Assembly (NCBI GenBank): GCA_951217055.1
Contig: OX578281.1
Span: 66,218,043 to 66,282,042, forward strand
Source of the DNA: Gerris lacustris
Lineage: Eukaryota > Arthropoda > Insecta > Hemiptera > Gerridae
Direction: 5' to 3'
Length of the DNA stretch: 64,000 nt
Part shown: in pieces, positions 11,950 through 22,499 of the stretch
Layout: every line of letters starts with the position of its first letter
How positions within the stretch are numbered: position 1 is the stretch's first letter
Program-made: the position numbers and the translations under genes
Notes under the pieces: model-generated
Seen by the model: only the letters and a program-made list of their open reading frames with translations
What the model was told of the DNA's origin: nothing
Databases searched by the model: none

Positions 11950-12457
11950 AATTTAAGCAGTGGCGGATCTAGATCTTGCGGGGCCCTGGGCGAGACAAAA
12001 TGGCGGGGCCCCCTTAGGATAGAGCGGGGATTGGTGATAAAAAACAATAAAGTAGCTTAGTAATAGACCACTTATGACTTGATCTTATTTTACGGCTAAT
12101 TCCCTTCACCTAGGGCCAGTCAAACGTTTTTACTCTCAAAATAATTCAAAACTTTTAATTGAAAACATATTATTTGAACATAAACCCCTCAAATTATACC
12201 TATAGTTTTCAACTAATCATCATTTTCTTTGCAAACGTAATCAAAAAGAAACATTTTTATTGTAATAATTAAGCTCTGTTATACTTAACTATTTATTCTT
12301 CTTCATGATATTTTGGGTTTTATGGTTAAATTATCATTGTAAATACAAAGTTAAGCCGTGTTATTTGAGATCAGTCCTACAATTTGAAATCTACACTCGA
12401 GCACTTTAAATTTACTCCCAGGATTCATAATTAAAAATTAATTAATCAAGTGCAACC

Positions 12458-13765
12458 ATGGAATCTAGAAAGTGGATCGTAGATAAGCTAGTTGGAGGTG
12501 AGAATTGGGCAGATTGGAAGTTCCAAGTCAAAATTTATCTCCAGGCGCAAAATTTAATGAAGTTAGTGAATGGATCAGTGATCGTCTCTTGTAGTCCTCA
12601 AGATGGAGCTAGTGAGAAAGAAACTCAGGATTATGAAGCGTTAATAAAACAAGAATACACAGCTCAGAGCATCATAGTCTCATCAATCAACACCAACGTG
12701 AGGCAGCTGATCAACATGTGCACATCGTCCAAAGAAATGTGGGACAAGTTACATGGAATTTTTGAACAAAGGACAGAACAGCGTCAAGACAGGTTGTTCA
12801 ATGAATTTTTGGCGTATGTCAAGCATATAGAAGTGTTCGGTACTGAATGCTTTGTCCACATTCCAAAACAACACAGAAGGAAATGGGAAAAGAAATCAAA
12901 GAAAGGAATTCTTGTAGGATACTGTGAAAATAAAGATGGTAACAGGGTTTGGGTGCCATCAACGAAACAAGTTGTTTTAAGTAGGGATGTAACATTTAAG
13001 CCTGAATTAATCTCATCTTGTGACTCTGTTGACAGGAACTTAGAACCATTGTGTGATAAAATAGAATTTCCTGTCATAGCAGATCAGGAACTTACAGTAG
13101 CTGAAGCAGAACCGGAGGAAGTTGTAGCTGAAGGTGAAGATGAGTTACCTATCCAAGGAAATGGAGGGAGAAGTTTCAGCAGTGAAGAGGCTGAGGCAGG
13201 AGGGAGTGTCGGAAATGAGGAAAATGCCTCAGACACTACTGAAGAAGAAATCAATCGCCCGATTAATCGTCACAACATGATCCTTCGAGATCGAGCTACT
13301 CTTAGAACCCCAGACAGATACGTTGCTTGTCTTGCGGCAGAAGAACCAAGAACAGTGAAGGAAGCACTTTTATCATCAGAAGCAGATAAGTGGAAGGCTG
13401 CGATGGATGATGAATACGCATCGCTTTTGGAAAATAAGGTCTGGAGGCTAGAGGATCTCCCACCAGGAAGAAAGCCCGTGACAAGTCGGTGGATTTTTAA
13501 GATAAAACCTAACCCTGATGGTACTCCAGGGAGATATAAGGCCAGGCTGGTCGCAAAAGGTTTTACACAGAAAGAAGGCATTGATTATCAAGAGACGTTT
13601 GCCCCAGTAGCAAGATTCGACACAGTTAGAACTCTATTGTCAGTTGCTGCTAAGGAGAAACTGTTGATAAGGCAGTTCGACTTCAAAATAGCGTTCCTCT
13701 ATGGATTTCTGGATGAAGAAATCTATATGAATCAACCGGAAGGTTATCATTATTATATGGCTTGA
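12458..13765 (+). pseudogene. Copia Gag-integrase tail-RT, internally deleted
   Basis: A 435-residue open frame that fuses separate parts of a Ty1/Copia polyprotein. Residues 1-115 are Copia Gag (ENWADWKFQVKIYL, MWDKLHGIFEQRT). At about residue 116 it jumps to the integrase C-terminal part (FGTECFVHIPKQHRRK, KKGILVGY), then an acidic linker, then the start of the RT (VWRLEDLPPGRKPVTSRWIF, KARLVAKGFTQKEGIDYQET). The first RT aspartate is kept in QFDFKIAFLYG (Asp408). The zinc knuckle, protease and integrase catalytic core are missing. The frame ends with a stop just after MNQPEGY, where a second small deletion shifts the reading frame. ATG at 12458 is in a good context (ACCATGG). Nonautonomous. 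Confidence 0.85.
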
Positions 13766-14844
13766 AGCAAGCACCTCGGTGCTGGAATGAAAGGTTTTCC
13801 AAGTATCTGAAAGCTATTGGACTGAAGCAAAGTAGTGCAGACCCGTGTCTTTTTTATCAAAGTAAACCAAAATTAGTTGTAGCACTCTACGTAGACGATG
13901 GATTAGTTGCTGGAGAAAACCAAGAGGCAGTCGACAGACTTCTAGAAAAATTGAAGAAAGAGTTTCAGATAACTGCTGGTCCAGTAAAATTGTATCTAGG
14001 TATGGAGGTAGAACAAACAGCTCAAGGTATTCGACTAAGCCAAAAGCGCTACAAAGAAAAACTTTTGAAAAGATTCAATATGTCTGCAGCTAATCCTGTA
14101 AGCACACCTATGGAAGTAGGGTTCATCACAGAATGTGGTTCAAGTGAAGAAGAAGAATCAGCTGGTCAAGATATACCTTACAGGGAAGTCATAGGGTGTT
14201 TAATGTACCTGGCAGTAGCTACTAGGCCAGACATTTCTTTCGCTGTGAATCATCTAGCTCAGTTTATGCAGAAGCCAAAGAAAAGGCATTGGCAAGGTGC
14301 AAAGCGTATCTTCCGATACCTTAAGGGCACAATCAACTATGGTCTCTTCTACAATGGCAAAGGTAAACTAGAAGCGTATGCAGATGCAGATTTCGCTGCA
14401 GATCCTGAGACAAGGAAGTCAGTATCAGGAGTGTTGTGCAAGCATGGGGGCGCAGCTATTACCTGGTCAAGTAGAAAGCAAAGGTCAGTGTCACAGTCTA
14501 CAACTGAAGCGGAGTACATTGCTGCTAGTGAACCTGCCAAGGAAGTAGTGTGGTTGAGAAGACTTCTCAAAGATATAACTGGTGAAGACAATACTCCAAC
14601 TCTGTGGGTAGACAACATGGGAGCGGTGAAACTGGCAAAGAACCCGTCATTTCACAAACTTACCAAACATGTAGATGTCCGATATCACTATGTTAGAGAG
14701 AAGGTTCAAGAAGGTGAATTCAAGATTGAACATATATCTGGGAAACAGCAGAAGGCTGATTTACTGACGAAACCACTTCCAGCATCACAACACAGACTCC
14801 TCACCCTAGTCAACCTTGGAGGGAGTGTTGGAAAACAAAAATAA
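13762..14844 (+). pseudogene. Copia RT C-half and RNase H
   Basis: Continues the Copia Pol in another frame from LYGLKQAPRCW. The frame has no ATG at its head, which supports reading it as the separated second half of the upstream gene. It has the RT active site YVDDGLV (Asp45, Asp46), the LMYLAVATRPDI segment, and RNase H with YADADFA (about 208), TTEAEY (Glu249) and WVDNMGAVKLA (Asp284), ending KADLLTKPLP. RNase H looks intact. The purine-rich GGAGGGAG before TGTTGG at 14826 is a likely polypurine tract at the 3' LTR edge. Confidence 0.85.
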
Positions 14845-14989
14845 TAAGGTAGACAGGTGAAGTCAAGTTGTACAAGTGACCTGCCAAATTTTAGTATATA
14901 AGGAAGAAATAATTCATCCTTATGTACAGTTGTATTTAAAACATTCATTAAATCAGTTGTTCTTGAATATACAGTGTTAATAACGATTA
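14826..14989 (+). repeat. candidate Copia 3' LTR start
   Basis: TGTTGG follows a purine tract inside the last codons of Pol, as usual in Copia. Downstream has a TATA-like TATATAAGG. I could not find a matching 5' LTR before 12458, so the right end is undefined and the 5' LTR may have been lost. Confidence 0.35.
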
Positions 14990-15195
14990 AGGTTATGTAG
15001 TATCTCGATAAATTCAGTGATTTATTTATTTGTTTTTAAAAAAATACACGAAATGTCACGTTTTATAGGGTAATGATAGAAGGTTATTGTTAGGTCAGGT
15101 CAAAAAGTACTAAACTCAACCTAAACTTACCATAACCTTCCATACTTTTCCCTAAAGTTAAAAAAAATGGAATATATCGAGATGCTACAACCGAA
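14990..15195. mobile_element. foldback MITE-like palindrome
   Basis: About 200 bp whose halves are imperfect inverse copies: GTAGTATCTCGATA near 14996 pairs with TATCGAGATGCTAC near 15177, and GAAGGTTATTGTTAGG pairs with CTTACCATAACCTTC. Noncoding, with no secure target duplication. It lies between the Copia end and the right hAT end. Confidence 0.5.
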
Positions 15196-15718
15196 ATCGC
15201 TTTTGTAATGTAAGAAGGGACCGTTTGAAAAAAAAGACTTAAATTGGACGTTTAGATATAGGTGGGGCAAATAATGAAGATTTACCCCACAGAATAAATA
15301 ACAAAATCGTCATCATTTTGAAAAGGGGGAGGGTGAGAAAAACACTAGGACGTTAACTCAATTAATTTTATATGGAGCGGGGCCCCGCGGGCTATCTTAA
15401 ACATAATAAAAAATTAATCTATATATTATAATTTACGTATTTGACTTTTTTATAGCGAAGGGCCCCGCGAAAAGGTAGTTAGGTATTATAGGTTCTACCA
15501 TGAAAACTAAATTCGACTGAATTTTATAATTCTAATATTTCATGTTTTGTAAATGGCACGGGGCCCCGCGGACAATCTTCACTAGGAACTATAAATTTGC
15601 CTGTAAAGTATAAGTATTTTATTTTAATTTTCTATGGCACGGGGCCCTCCAAGGCGCGGGGCCCAGGGCGGTTGCCCCCCTCGCCCCCCCCCCCCCTGGA
15701 TCCGCCCCTGAATTTAAG

Positions 15719-15775
15719 CTGAAGAGGAGACCAACGCCCAGTGTGGGCTCCAGCACCAGATAAGTAAGTAAGTAT
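15719..15775 (+). mobile_element. LINE 3' end with (AAGT)n tail
   Basis: GAAGAGGAGACCAACGCCCA and following bases would encode a LINE-like C-terminus (RRPTPSVGSSTR then stop). This runs into TAAGTAAGTAAGTA, a typical LINE tail. The hAT-type element appears to have landed at this boundary. Confidence 0.4.
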
Positions 15776-15918
15776 ATAGGTTATGCATTTCATTGTAAGC
15801 TTTGTAAATATATTTATCTACGATTGATACGAAATATAATCATTGTATCTCTGTTTAGATGCGTAGAAAGTGATTCTTTACGTACTTGTATTCATTGCGC
15901 ATGCGTGTCTCATAGTTC

Positions 15919-15972
15919 TGAAGAATTCCTCTTCTTTACCACGCTAGAGTGGTAAAGAAGAGGAATTCTTCA
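15919..15972. other. 24-bp perfect palindrome, 6-nt loop
   Basis: Arms 15919-15942 and 15949-15972 are exact inverse copies (TGAAGAATTCCTCTTCTTTA and four more bases); loop GCTAGA. Conserved in G copy 2 with one arm change and a different loop. Confidence 0.95.
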
Positions 15973-16071
15973 GCTTTACGCACGATTAGCGATTTTATTT
16001 ACATTTAACAAAACTAATTTGTTATTCTTTTATTGAAGTAACTGTTTATATCGAGTTTTTAGTGAAAAACA

Positions 16072-16161
16072 ATGAATGAATCAAGTGGCTTTGACGAAAA
16101 TGTAGAGAATAATACTCCTCCAAAAATAATTAATTCGGCAAAAAATACAACTCAAGATTAA
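16072..16161 (+). pseudogene. short frame in G1, frameshifted
   Basis: Reads MNESSGFDENVENNTPPKII and goes on to stop at residue 29. Against G copy 2 one base is lost just before the stop, which truncates it. See 21550-21702 for the longer version. Confidence 0.5.
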
Positions 16162-16355
16162 TTCCATCTTTATCAAGAGAAGAGATACGAACTTACATAC
16201 AGCAAGTTTATTTTTTTTCTGTATTTATTATTTAAATCTAACAATCGTAGATAAAGTACGGTACGCAACTCGTGCGAAAACGGCATTTTGCATTGCTCGT
16301 GTGGTTTTACTACCCTCGCCGTCGCTCGGGTGCAAACTCCACACTCGCATGCAAC

Positions 16356-17296
16356 TGACCAAGCGCTGTTATTATTTTTTATTATAACACTTACTCATCA
16401 CATTTAATTCTTATTTTTTAGATTGTCTATATTTAGTTTTTTATATTTTAACATTTTTATATTTGATATATAGTGTAAATCATGTATTTAGTTAAAAAAG
16501 TAACATTAGTTGCCATTGTTGTTTTTATTATAATTTGGATTATCTAATCTTTGTTTAGATTTAAGTTGTTTATGTTCATAAGTTGGAACACTGGAGTGCG
16601 GTAAAGTAGAAAGTGCAGGAATGTGCTGTTTTGCGTACTATTTTGAGTGCGATAATAACCACTTAATCGGTCAACTGTAGGAAAAGTAATTTACTGCATA
16701 TTTGATGTATAAAGTTGGTATGTAAAATATATCTGTTTGTATAAAGAGAATTTTATTTATTTATTGTAAACCTACTGTTATATTCTTTTTTACTTGGTCT
16801 ATGTAAACAGTAAAGTTTATGCTTTACTTTACCTTCTCCTAGTTATCATATTTGATACTAAAGTGTAGTTACACTCGTGAATCAAAATATAGAATTTTTA
16901 TTATAGGTGTTGAAAAATGCATTAGCCATTTCCTACCATGTTATTATACTTCATACTACATTTTCTTCAATATCTACAATCTTTACAATGTCTTTTCTAT
17001 TTCTAAAAGAAAACAGAATTTTTTTTTAGTGCATATAGGTTTTATGGAATATTAAACATTGCAGTTTTTCGTACAAGCATGAGGTATAAGCATTATAAGT
17101 TATAAGATGAAGGTGTGTATTAATATTCAAAGAATGTGAGGATTTTATTTTAAAAAATTTACCTTGGAACAGATGTTTACTTAGTAATATTAACGGAAAC
17201 AAGTATACTCAGTTCGTTTTTTTACAACATTCGCTGTAACTCGTAAAATATAAAAGTGTTTGTTTTTGTGGGGAACTGTAAATTGGGACATTATTT
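16356..17296. other. unassigned AT-rich DNA
   Basis: A short stretch near 16590 (GAGTGCGGTAAAGTAGAAAG) resembles the inverse of G2's right end (CTACTTTCCGCACTC). Nothing else recognised. Confidence 0.4.
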
Positions 17297-17910
17297 TTGA
17301 ACTAAGTAAATCAAACTATGTAAATTGGCTCCACTCTTGTTTAAAACGAAGTAGATCAAACTATGTAAATTGTACCCCTCCTGTTTAAAACGAAGTAGAT
17401 CAAACTATGTAAATTGTACCACTCCTGTTTAAAACTAAGTAGATCAAACTATGTAAATTGCACCACTCCTGTTTAAAACGAAGTAGATCAAACTATGTAA
17501 ATTGTACCCCTCCTGTTTAAAACGAAGTAGATCAAACTATGTAAATTGTACCCCTCCTGTTTAAAACGAAGTAGATCAAACTATGTAAATTGCACCACTC
17601 CTGTTTAAAACGAAGTAGATCAAACTATGTAAATTGTACCCCTCCTGTTTAAAACGAAGTAGATCAAACTATTTAAATTGGCTCCACTCCTGTTTAAAAC
17701 GAAGTAGATCAAACTATGTAAATTGTACCCCTCCTGTTTAAAACGAAGTAGATCAAACTATTTAAATTGGCTCCACTCCTGTTTAAAACGAAGTAGATCA
17801 AACTATGTAAATTGCACCACTCCAATTTAAAAGGAAGTAAGTCAAACCATGTAAATTGCACCACTACCTCTTGAAACGAAGTAAGTAAAATAGTGTAAAT
17901 TGCACCACTA
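17297..17910 (+). repeat. 44-bp minisatellite, left arm
   Basis: About 14 units. Variants alternate GTACCCC, GCACCAC and GGCTCCA after AAATT, so a higher-order pattern may exist. The last two units are the most diverged. Confidence 0.95.
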
Positions 17911-18120
17911 AATGTCCCTTTGTCTAACTTAATAATTGGACTAATGGATTTTGTCACTTTTTTTTACATAAGTGTAGTGTTCCTTTGTCCCAAAATATAT
18001 TGGACTAAATGTCCCTTTGTCTTATTTGATTGTTAGGCTAACAGATATAAGTGTGATATGTATTCCTTTGTCATAATGTACATTGTACGATTGAACAACT
18101 GAACAATTGAAAAGAGGTTG

Positions 18121-18690
18121 AAAAGAATTGGTGCAATTTACATAGTTTGACCTACCTCGTTTTGAGAAGAAGTGGTGCAATTTACATAGTTTGACCTACC
18201 TCGTTTTGAGAAGAAGTGGTGCAATTTACATAGTTTGACCTTCCTCATTTTAAGAAGAATTGGTGCAATTTACATAGTTTGACCTTCCTCGTTTTGAGAA
18301 GAATTGGTGCAATTTACATAGTTTGACCTACCTCGTTTTGAGAAGAAGTGGTGCAATTTACATAGTTTGACCTACCTCGTTTTGAGAAGAAGTGGTGCAA
18401 TTTACATAGTTTGACCTTCCTCGTTTTAAGAAGAATTGGTGCAATTTACATAGTTTGACCTACCTCGTTTTGAGAAGAAGTGGTGCAATTTACATAGTTT
18501 GACCTTCCTCGTTTTAAGAAGAATTGGTGCAATTTACATAGTTTGACCTTCCTCGTTTTGAGAAGAATTGGTGCAATTTACATAGTTTGACCTACCTCGT
18601 TTTGAGAAGAAGTGGTGCAATTTACACTGTTTTTCTTACTTCGTAAAACATTCTTTTTTATTTCTGCTAAAAAAATGGTGCAATTTACAT
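18121..18690 (-). repeat. 44-bp minisatellite, right arm
   Basis: About 12 units of the inverse 44-bp repeat, with two sub-variants (GAAGTGGTGC and GAATTGGTGC). Decays into CACTGTTTTTCTTACTTCG at its right edge. Confidence 0.95.
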
Positions 18691-18765
18691 ATAACCATGT
18701 GTGTATATTATAACTAACTAACTCGGTGGCGCAACTGTCCGTGGGGGGCCCTTAGGCCCTTAGGT

Positions 18766-19022
18766 GATTTGTATTAATTTTTATTAATTCAAAAATTTTT
18801 GGTTTCGTTGTAAAGCTGACAAAATTTCTTAAGAGAAAAGTGTAATATTAATTTCCATGCCCTCAAATTACATGACAAAAATTTATACAAATTTTATTTT
18901 TTTTTTAAATTTGTATTATTTTTATTAATTTTAAAATTTTTGGTTTCGTTGTAAAGCTGACAAAATTTTTTACAAGAAAAGTGTGATATAAATTTTCATG
19001 CCCTCAGATTATAAAACAATAT
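18766..19022 (+). repeat. tandem duplication, 2 copies of about 140 bp
   Basis: Both copies have TTTTTGGTTTCGTTGTAAAG, then GCTGACAAAATTT and ATGCCCTCA; they start near 18766 and 18908. No coding potential. Confidence 0.75.
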
Positions 19023-19175
19023 TTAAAAAAAAAAAAATGTTTTTGTGGTTCCATAACTTGGAAGAGAACAGAGCTTAAACTTGTAGGACTTCAGGAAAAA
19101 CTTCCTTATTTACTAACGTCTCGATCAATATTAATATTGTTACCCATTCATAAGCCGGAATTTTGAGTAAACTTC

Positions 19176-20094
19176 GCTAAATTTAGGAAAGAATAGTTAT
19201 TTATGCACCTAGGGAGTAAAGTAAGCCATTATTCCCTGAGCGAATAAGTTGGTTCTTGAGGCGAAGCCGAAGGAACCATGGTCCCTAAATCCCGAGTTGA
19301 AGCCGAGGGAACAACTCTAATTAGCTCCCAAGGCGCAGCCGAGGGAGATAATTATCGCACTTTACTCACGAGGTACATACAATATTTTATCTCCAGTAGG
19401 AAGAAAATACACATTTTCGTCCATTGCACAGTTTTTATTTATTATTTTAATAAATAACAATAATTATTAGCACTTTTAATAGCAGATATAAGAGATTTAA
19501 TATTATTAAACTCAATAATTATTAAATATAATTAAACTCAAATAGAAGGTTATTTAGATGCAGGTTATAAACAAAGATAAACATGGTCGAAAAACTCAGT
19601 GCCGCCAACCTGATTTCAACAACTTCTTTAACATTAGCCATTCATTTTCTACTATTTATAAAATAATTAAGTTGCAATCTTTACTTTTTTGCCCTACTTT
19701 ACTTTTTCGCCCTACTTTTACTTTTTCTCCCTACTTTTTGAGTTCAGAGATTAAAAGACTTGCTTTAGTCCCTCTAAACTAATTCAAAATCATAACTTTT
19801 TTGCCCTACTGGAGATAAACATGTTTATTGTTGACTTACAGGTGAGGATACTAATAATTAATTAACCATTAATACTAATAATGGTTTTATTATTTTGATC
19901 GGGACTAAAACCCAAAAGAAAAAAAAAGAAGAAAAATAACCACCTTGATTGGTGTCTAAGCCATATAGGAAGCGAGATCCTGACTTTGTTAACCGCAAAA
20001 ACCTGAATTTTGTTAACCTTTGCCCTTGAATATTATATTAACGATCACGTTGCCGATTTTCAATATGTTTTTCAGATCGTCAAAATGAAGCGAT

Positions 20095-20095
<1 letters not shown>
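19176..20095. other. unassigned DNA with GC-rich short repeats
   Basis: Around 19254-19345 the words GGCGAAGCCGAAGGAA, GTTGAAGCCGAGGGAA and GGCGCAGCCGAGGGAG form a degenerate repeat. Around 19690-19740 CCCTACTTTTACTTTTT repeats. No gene seen. Confidence 0.4.

Positions 20096-20151
<56 letters not shown>
20096..20151. repeat. A56 homopolymer
   Basis: 56 consecutive A residues. A frame across it would give poly-Lys and is not a gene. Confidence 0.95.
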
Positions 20152-20152
<1 letters not shown>

Positions 20153-20594
20153 CATACATTTTTTTGGAACAAAAGCCTATTTATGTCTAAAATAACTAGA
20201 CTACAAAGCGCAGAGATAAAACTAAAAAATCGTCTAAGAATGAATTAAATTAAGTTTCAAGAATATGTGTGTGGAGAGGTTGGCTAACGTTGACCAACCT
20301 CGAGGCATTTTGTCTTACATACTGTAGTAAAACTTTCCCATCCCAGACTCCCCAAGGAATTTAGTGTAGTGTAAAGAACTTTCTAACAACAGGCTCACTC
20401 CTGCCTCTTCAAGAACTTAGTGAAACCCTTGCTACTGATACAACACCCTTGTAACTTAATTCCTCTAGAGATGCCGAAAACAAAAATATTTCACTCAAAA
20501 CAAACAAATTGCTTACTTGAACTATCAAGAACTTAAAACGGCCTCAAAATAATTTATTAACTTAAACAAATACTTCCCATTCATAGATTTCCAT
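20152..20594. other. unassigned DNA
   Basis: No gene or repeat boundary recognised. Confidence 0.35.
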
Positions 20595-21164
20595 ACAAAA
20601 ATAGACTGCCAATTGGTGTGGCACATAGCTTCCTCGCATTCTTTATTGATTTTATGCTTTTACAAGCCATAATTATTTAATTGGTTTAATTGTTTCCCCC
20701 GTTTTTTTTTTTATCTGTCAAAATTGTTTTGATTTATTACACGAATTAAAGTATCAATTTAGCAAAAGTTAAAGAGCGCAGATGGTTCAAATTAATCTGG
20801 GGCTCTCAGTGAGTTACTTTCGATAAACTAAAAAGTTTAATTTTAATCAGATAAGTACTTTTGGAGCTATAGGTGTAAATAAATGTATGTTTGTGCGCAT
20901 GTGGAAGAGAAACAAATAGGCACAGAAGGTTGAAACTTATATGGGACCAATTATTACAATGGGCTAATTATTACCTACCACCTAATATTCATTAAAATTG
21001 ACCGTGCAGTTTTTAAGATATGTAACGACAGACAGACAGACAGTACGGAACCAGAAATTTTCCATGACGTCTGAAACGGATTTCTGTCTTGGAATTTTTG
21101 AAATCGGAGAACTAAATATTTTTCTTCCTTCAGAACGATCACCTTCAGTAAGCTCGGAAGCAAA
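20595..21164 (+). repeat. family A' repeat, copy 1
   Basis: Same left end as family A (AGACTGCCAATTGGTGTGGC) and the same right part (CTGAAACGGATTTCTGTCTT, then GTAAGCTCGGAAGC). The middle differs, with GTGTAAATAAATGTATGT and a short (GACA)n near 21029. The terminal hairpin is weaker than in family A. Confidence 0.65.
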
Positions 21165-21264
21165 AGTCAAATAATAAAATGATAAAAGCTAAACAAAGAA
21201 TAATAGTCTCCTAATTAGTGTGGCACATAGCTTCCTCGCGTCCAATTTCTTACACTTTAATAAT

Positions 21265-21850
21265 TTTATCTACGATTGAAACGAAATATAAACATTGTAT
21301 CTCTGTTTAGATGCGTAGAAAGTGATTACGCACACGCGCGCTACGCGTCACGTGGTGACGTACTTGTATTCATTGCGCATGCGCGTCTCATAGTTCTGAA
21401 GAATTCCTCTTCTTTACCACACTAGAGCGGTAAAGAAGAGGAATTCTTCAGCTTTACGCACGATTACCGAGTTTGATTACATTTAACAAAACTAATTTGC
21501 TGTTCGTTTATTAAAGTAACTGTTTATATCGAGTTTTTAGTGAAAAACAATGAGTGACTTTGACGAAAATGTGGAGAATAATACTCCTCCAGAAATAATT
21601 AATTCGGCAAAAAATACAACTCAAGAATTAATGCCATCTTTATCAAGAGAAAGATACGAACTTACATACAGCAAGTTTATTTTTTCTATATTTATTATTT
21701 AAATCTAACAATCGTAGATAAAGTACGGTACGCAACTCGTGCGAAAACGGCATTTTGCATTGCTCGTTTGGTTTTACTACCCTCGCTGTCGCTCGGGTGC
21801 AAACTCCACACTCGCATGCAAAATGCTACTTTCCGCACTCGACGCGTAAT
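21265..21850 (+). mobile_element. family G element, copy 2
   Basis: Inverted words TTTATCTACGATTG (21265-21278) and CAATCGTAGATAAA (21709-21722). The A' break points imply the insert runs on to about 21850, past GCTACTTTCCGCACTCG. Contains the palindrome 21397-21450 (24-nt arms, one mismatch, loop ACTAGA) and the frame at 21550. I could not settle the target duplication. Confidence 0.6.
21550..21702 (+). pseudogene. possible tyrosine-recombinase N-terminal remnant
   Basis: A 50-residue frame, MSDFDENVENNTPPEIINSA to SKFIFSIFII. Its later part, LMPSLSRERYELTYSKFI, resembles the SAM-like core-binding start of Crypton-type tyrosine recombinases as I remember that family. It then runs into AT-rich sequence and stops, so the catalytic domain is absent. 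It may be a relic of an autonomous parent, or may still work as a leader or a short peptide. Recognition is from memory and uncertain. Confidence 0.4.
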
Positions 21851-22499
21851 GTACTATTATGCTTTTACATTCTGTTATTGTCAAATTTATTAAATTTTCC
21901 CAGCGTTTTTTACATTAATTAAAGTTTTAATGTAGCTATTTTAACAAGATTTAAACAGCGCTAGTGTAGTTTAAATTAATCTGGCTCTATCAATGGGCTA
22001 CTTTTAACAAACTAATCAAATTTAATAAAAATTGGATGAGCTCTTTTGAAGATATGGGTGTAAATAAATGTATGTTTTTTTGCATGTGCTGGAAAAAAAA
22101 CAATGTAACAATGTAACAATGTGTATGAAAGGAAGTTTGAAACTTATATGGGACCAACAATGGACTAATTATGACCTACCATTTAAATTTTATTAAAATC
22201 AGACGAGTAGATTTTAAGATATGTTGGTAAGCAAAAACTGAGTGACAGACAGACATGGAACCAACAATGTTCCCTGATGGCTGAAAGGGATTGCTGTCTT
22301 GAAATTTTTGAAAACGGAGACCTAAAATATGTTCATTCTTCAGAACAATCACATAGCTTCCGATTTTAGTAAGGTCGGAAGCAAAATATAATTATTTGTT
22401 TAATATAACAGGAGGTAATCTGAGAGTACTTGAGTGTTAAATTTAAATCAGTTATATACTAACACTATTATTGCTTAATAAGAGTAGTACTTGATAAAT

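Larger units (their letters stand above)
11958..15710. mobile_element. hAT-type element with Copia inside
   Basis: Flanked by 8-bp direct duplications AATTTAAG (11950-11957 and 15711-15718). Ends are CAGTGGCGGATC and its near inverse GATCCGCCCCTG. Eight-base duplications and CAG-type ends fit hAT transposons. Both subterminal regions repeat GGGGCCC words (near 11979 and 12005; near 15380, 15466, 15560, 15640 and 15657). No hAT transposase is present; the interior is occupied by an internally deleted Copia. Confidence 0.7.
15813..16355 (+). mobile_element. family G element, copy 1
   Basis: Begins TTTATCTACGATTG, inverted as CAATCGTAGATAAA at 16242-16255. Homology with copy 2 continues to about 16355 through GGTTTTACTACCCTCGC. 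It contains a 24-bp palindrome and a short reading frame at 16072. Retains what looks like a leader and 5' coding part only. Confidence 0.6.
17297..18690. mobile_element. foldback element with opposed minisatellite arms
   Basis: Two arrays of a 44-bp unit face each other around a unique centre. The left array (about 17297-17910, roughly 14 units) carries CAAACTATGTAAATTG. The right array (about 18121-18690, roughly 12 units) carries CAATTTACATAGTTTG, its inverse. The centre (about 17911-18120) has CCTTTGTCCCAAAATATATT and CTAAATGTCCCTTTGTCT words that recur at 42878-43005, 44154-44215 and 54600-54680. No transposase. Class unknown; foldback-like by structure. Confidence 0.75.
21205..22384 (+). 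repeat. family A' copy 2, carrying G2
   Basis: A-type left end at 21209-21242, then a family G insertion (21265 to about 21850). The A' body resumes at ATTATGCTTTTACATTC and runs to GGTCGGAAGC. It shows that G moved into A'. Confidence 0.65.

Noticed and set aside
12784..13581. Minus-strand frames opposite the Copia gene
   Set aside because: Shadows of the plus-strand Copia coding sequence with no recognisable product.
14990..15000. GGTTATG after the Copia 3' end, similar to the Drosophila copia primer site
   Set aside because: It lies downstream of the 3' end, not after a 5' LTR, and is explained by the foldback palindrome at 14990-15195.
17297..18690. CRISPR-like appearance of regular repeats
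   Set aside because: Units are contiguous, 44 bp, without unique spacers, and eukaryotic context is clear.
20010..20195. Frame with a poly-Lys stretch
   Set aside because: Produced by a 56-A run.
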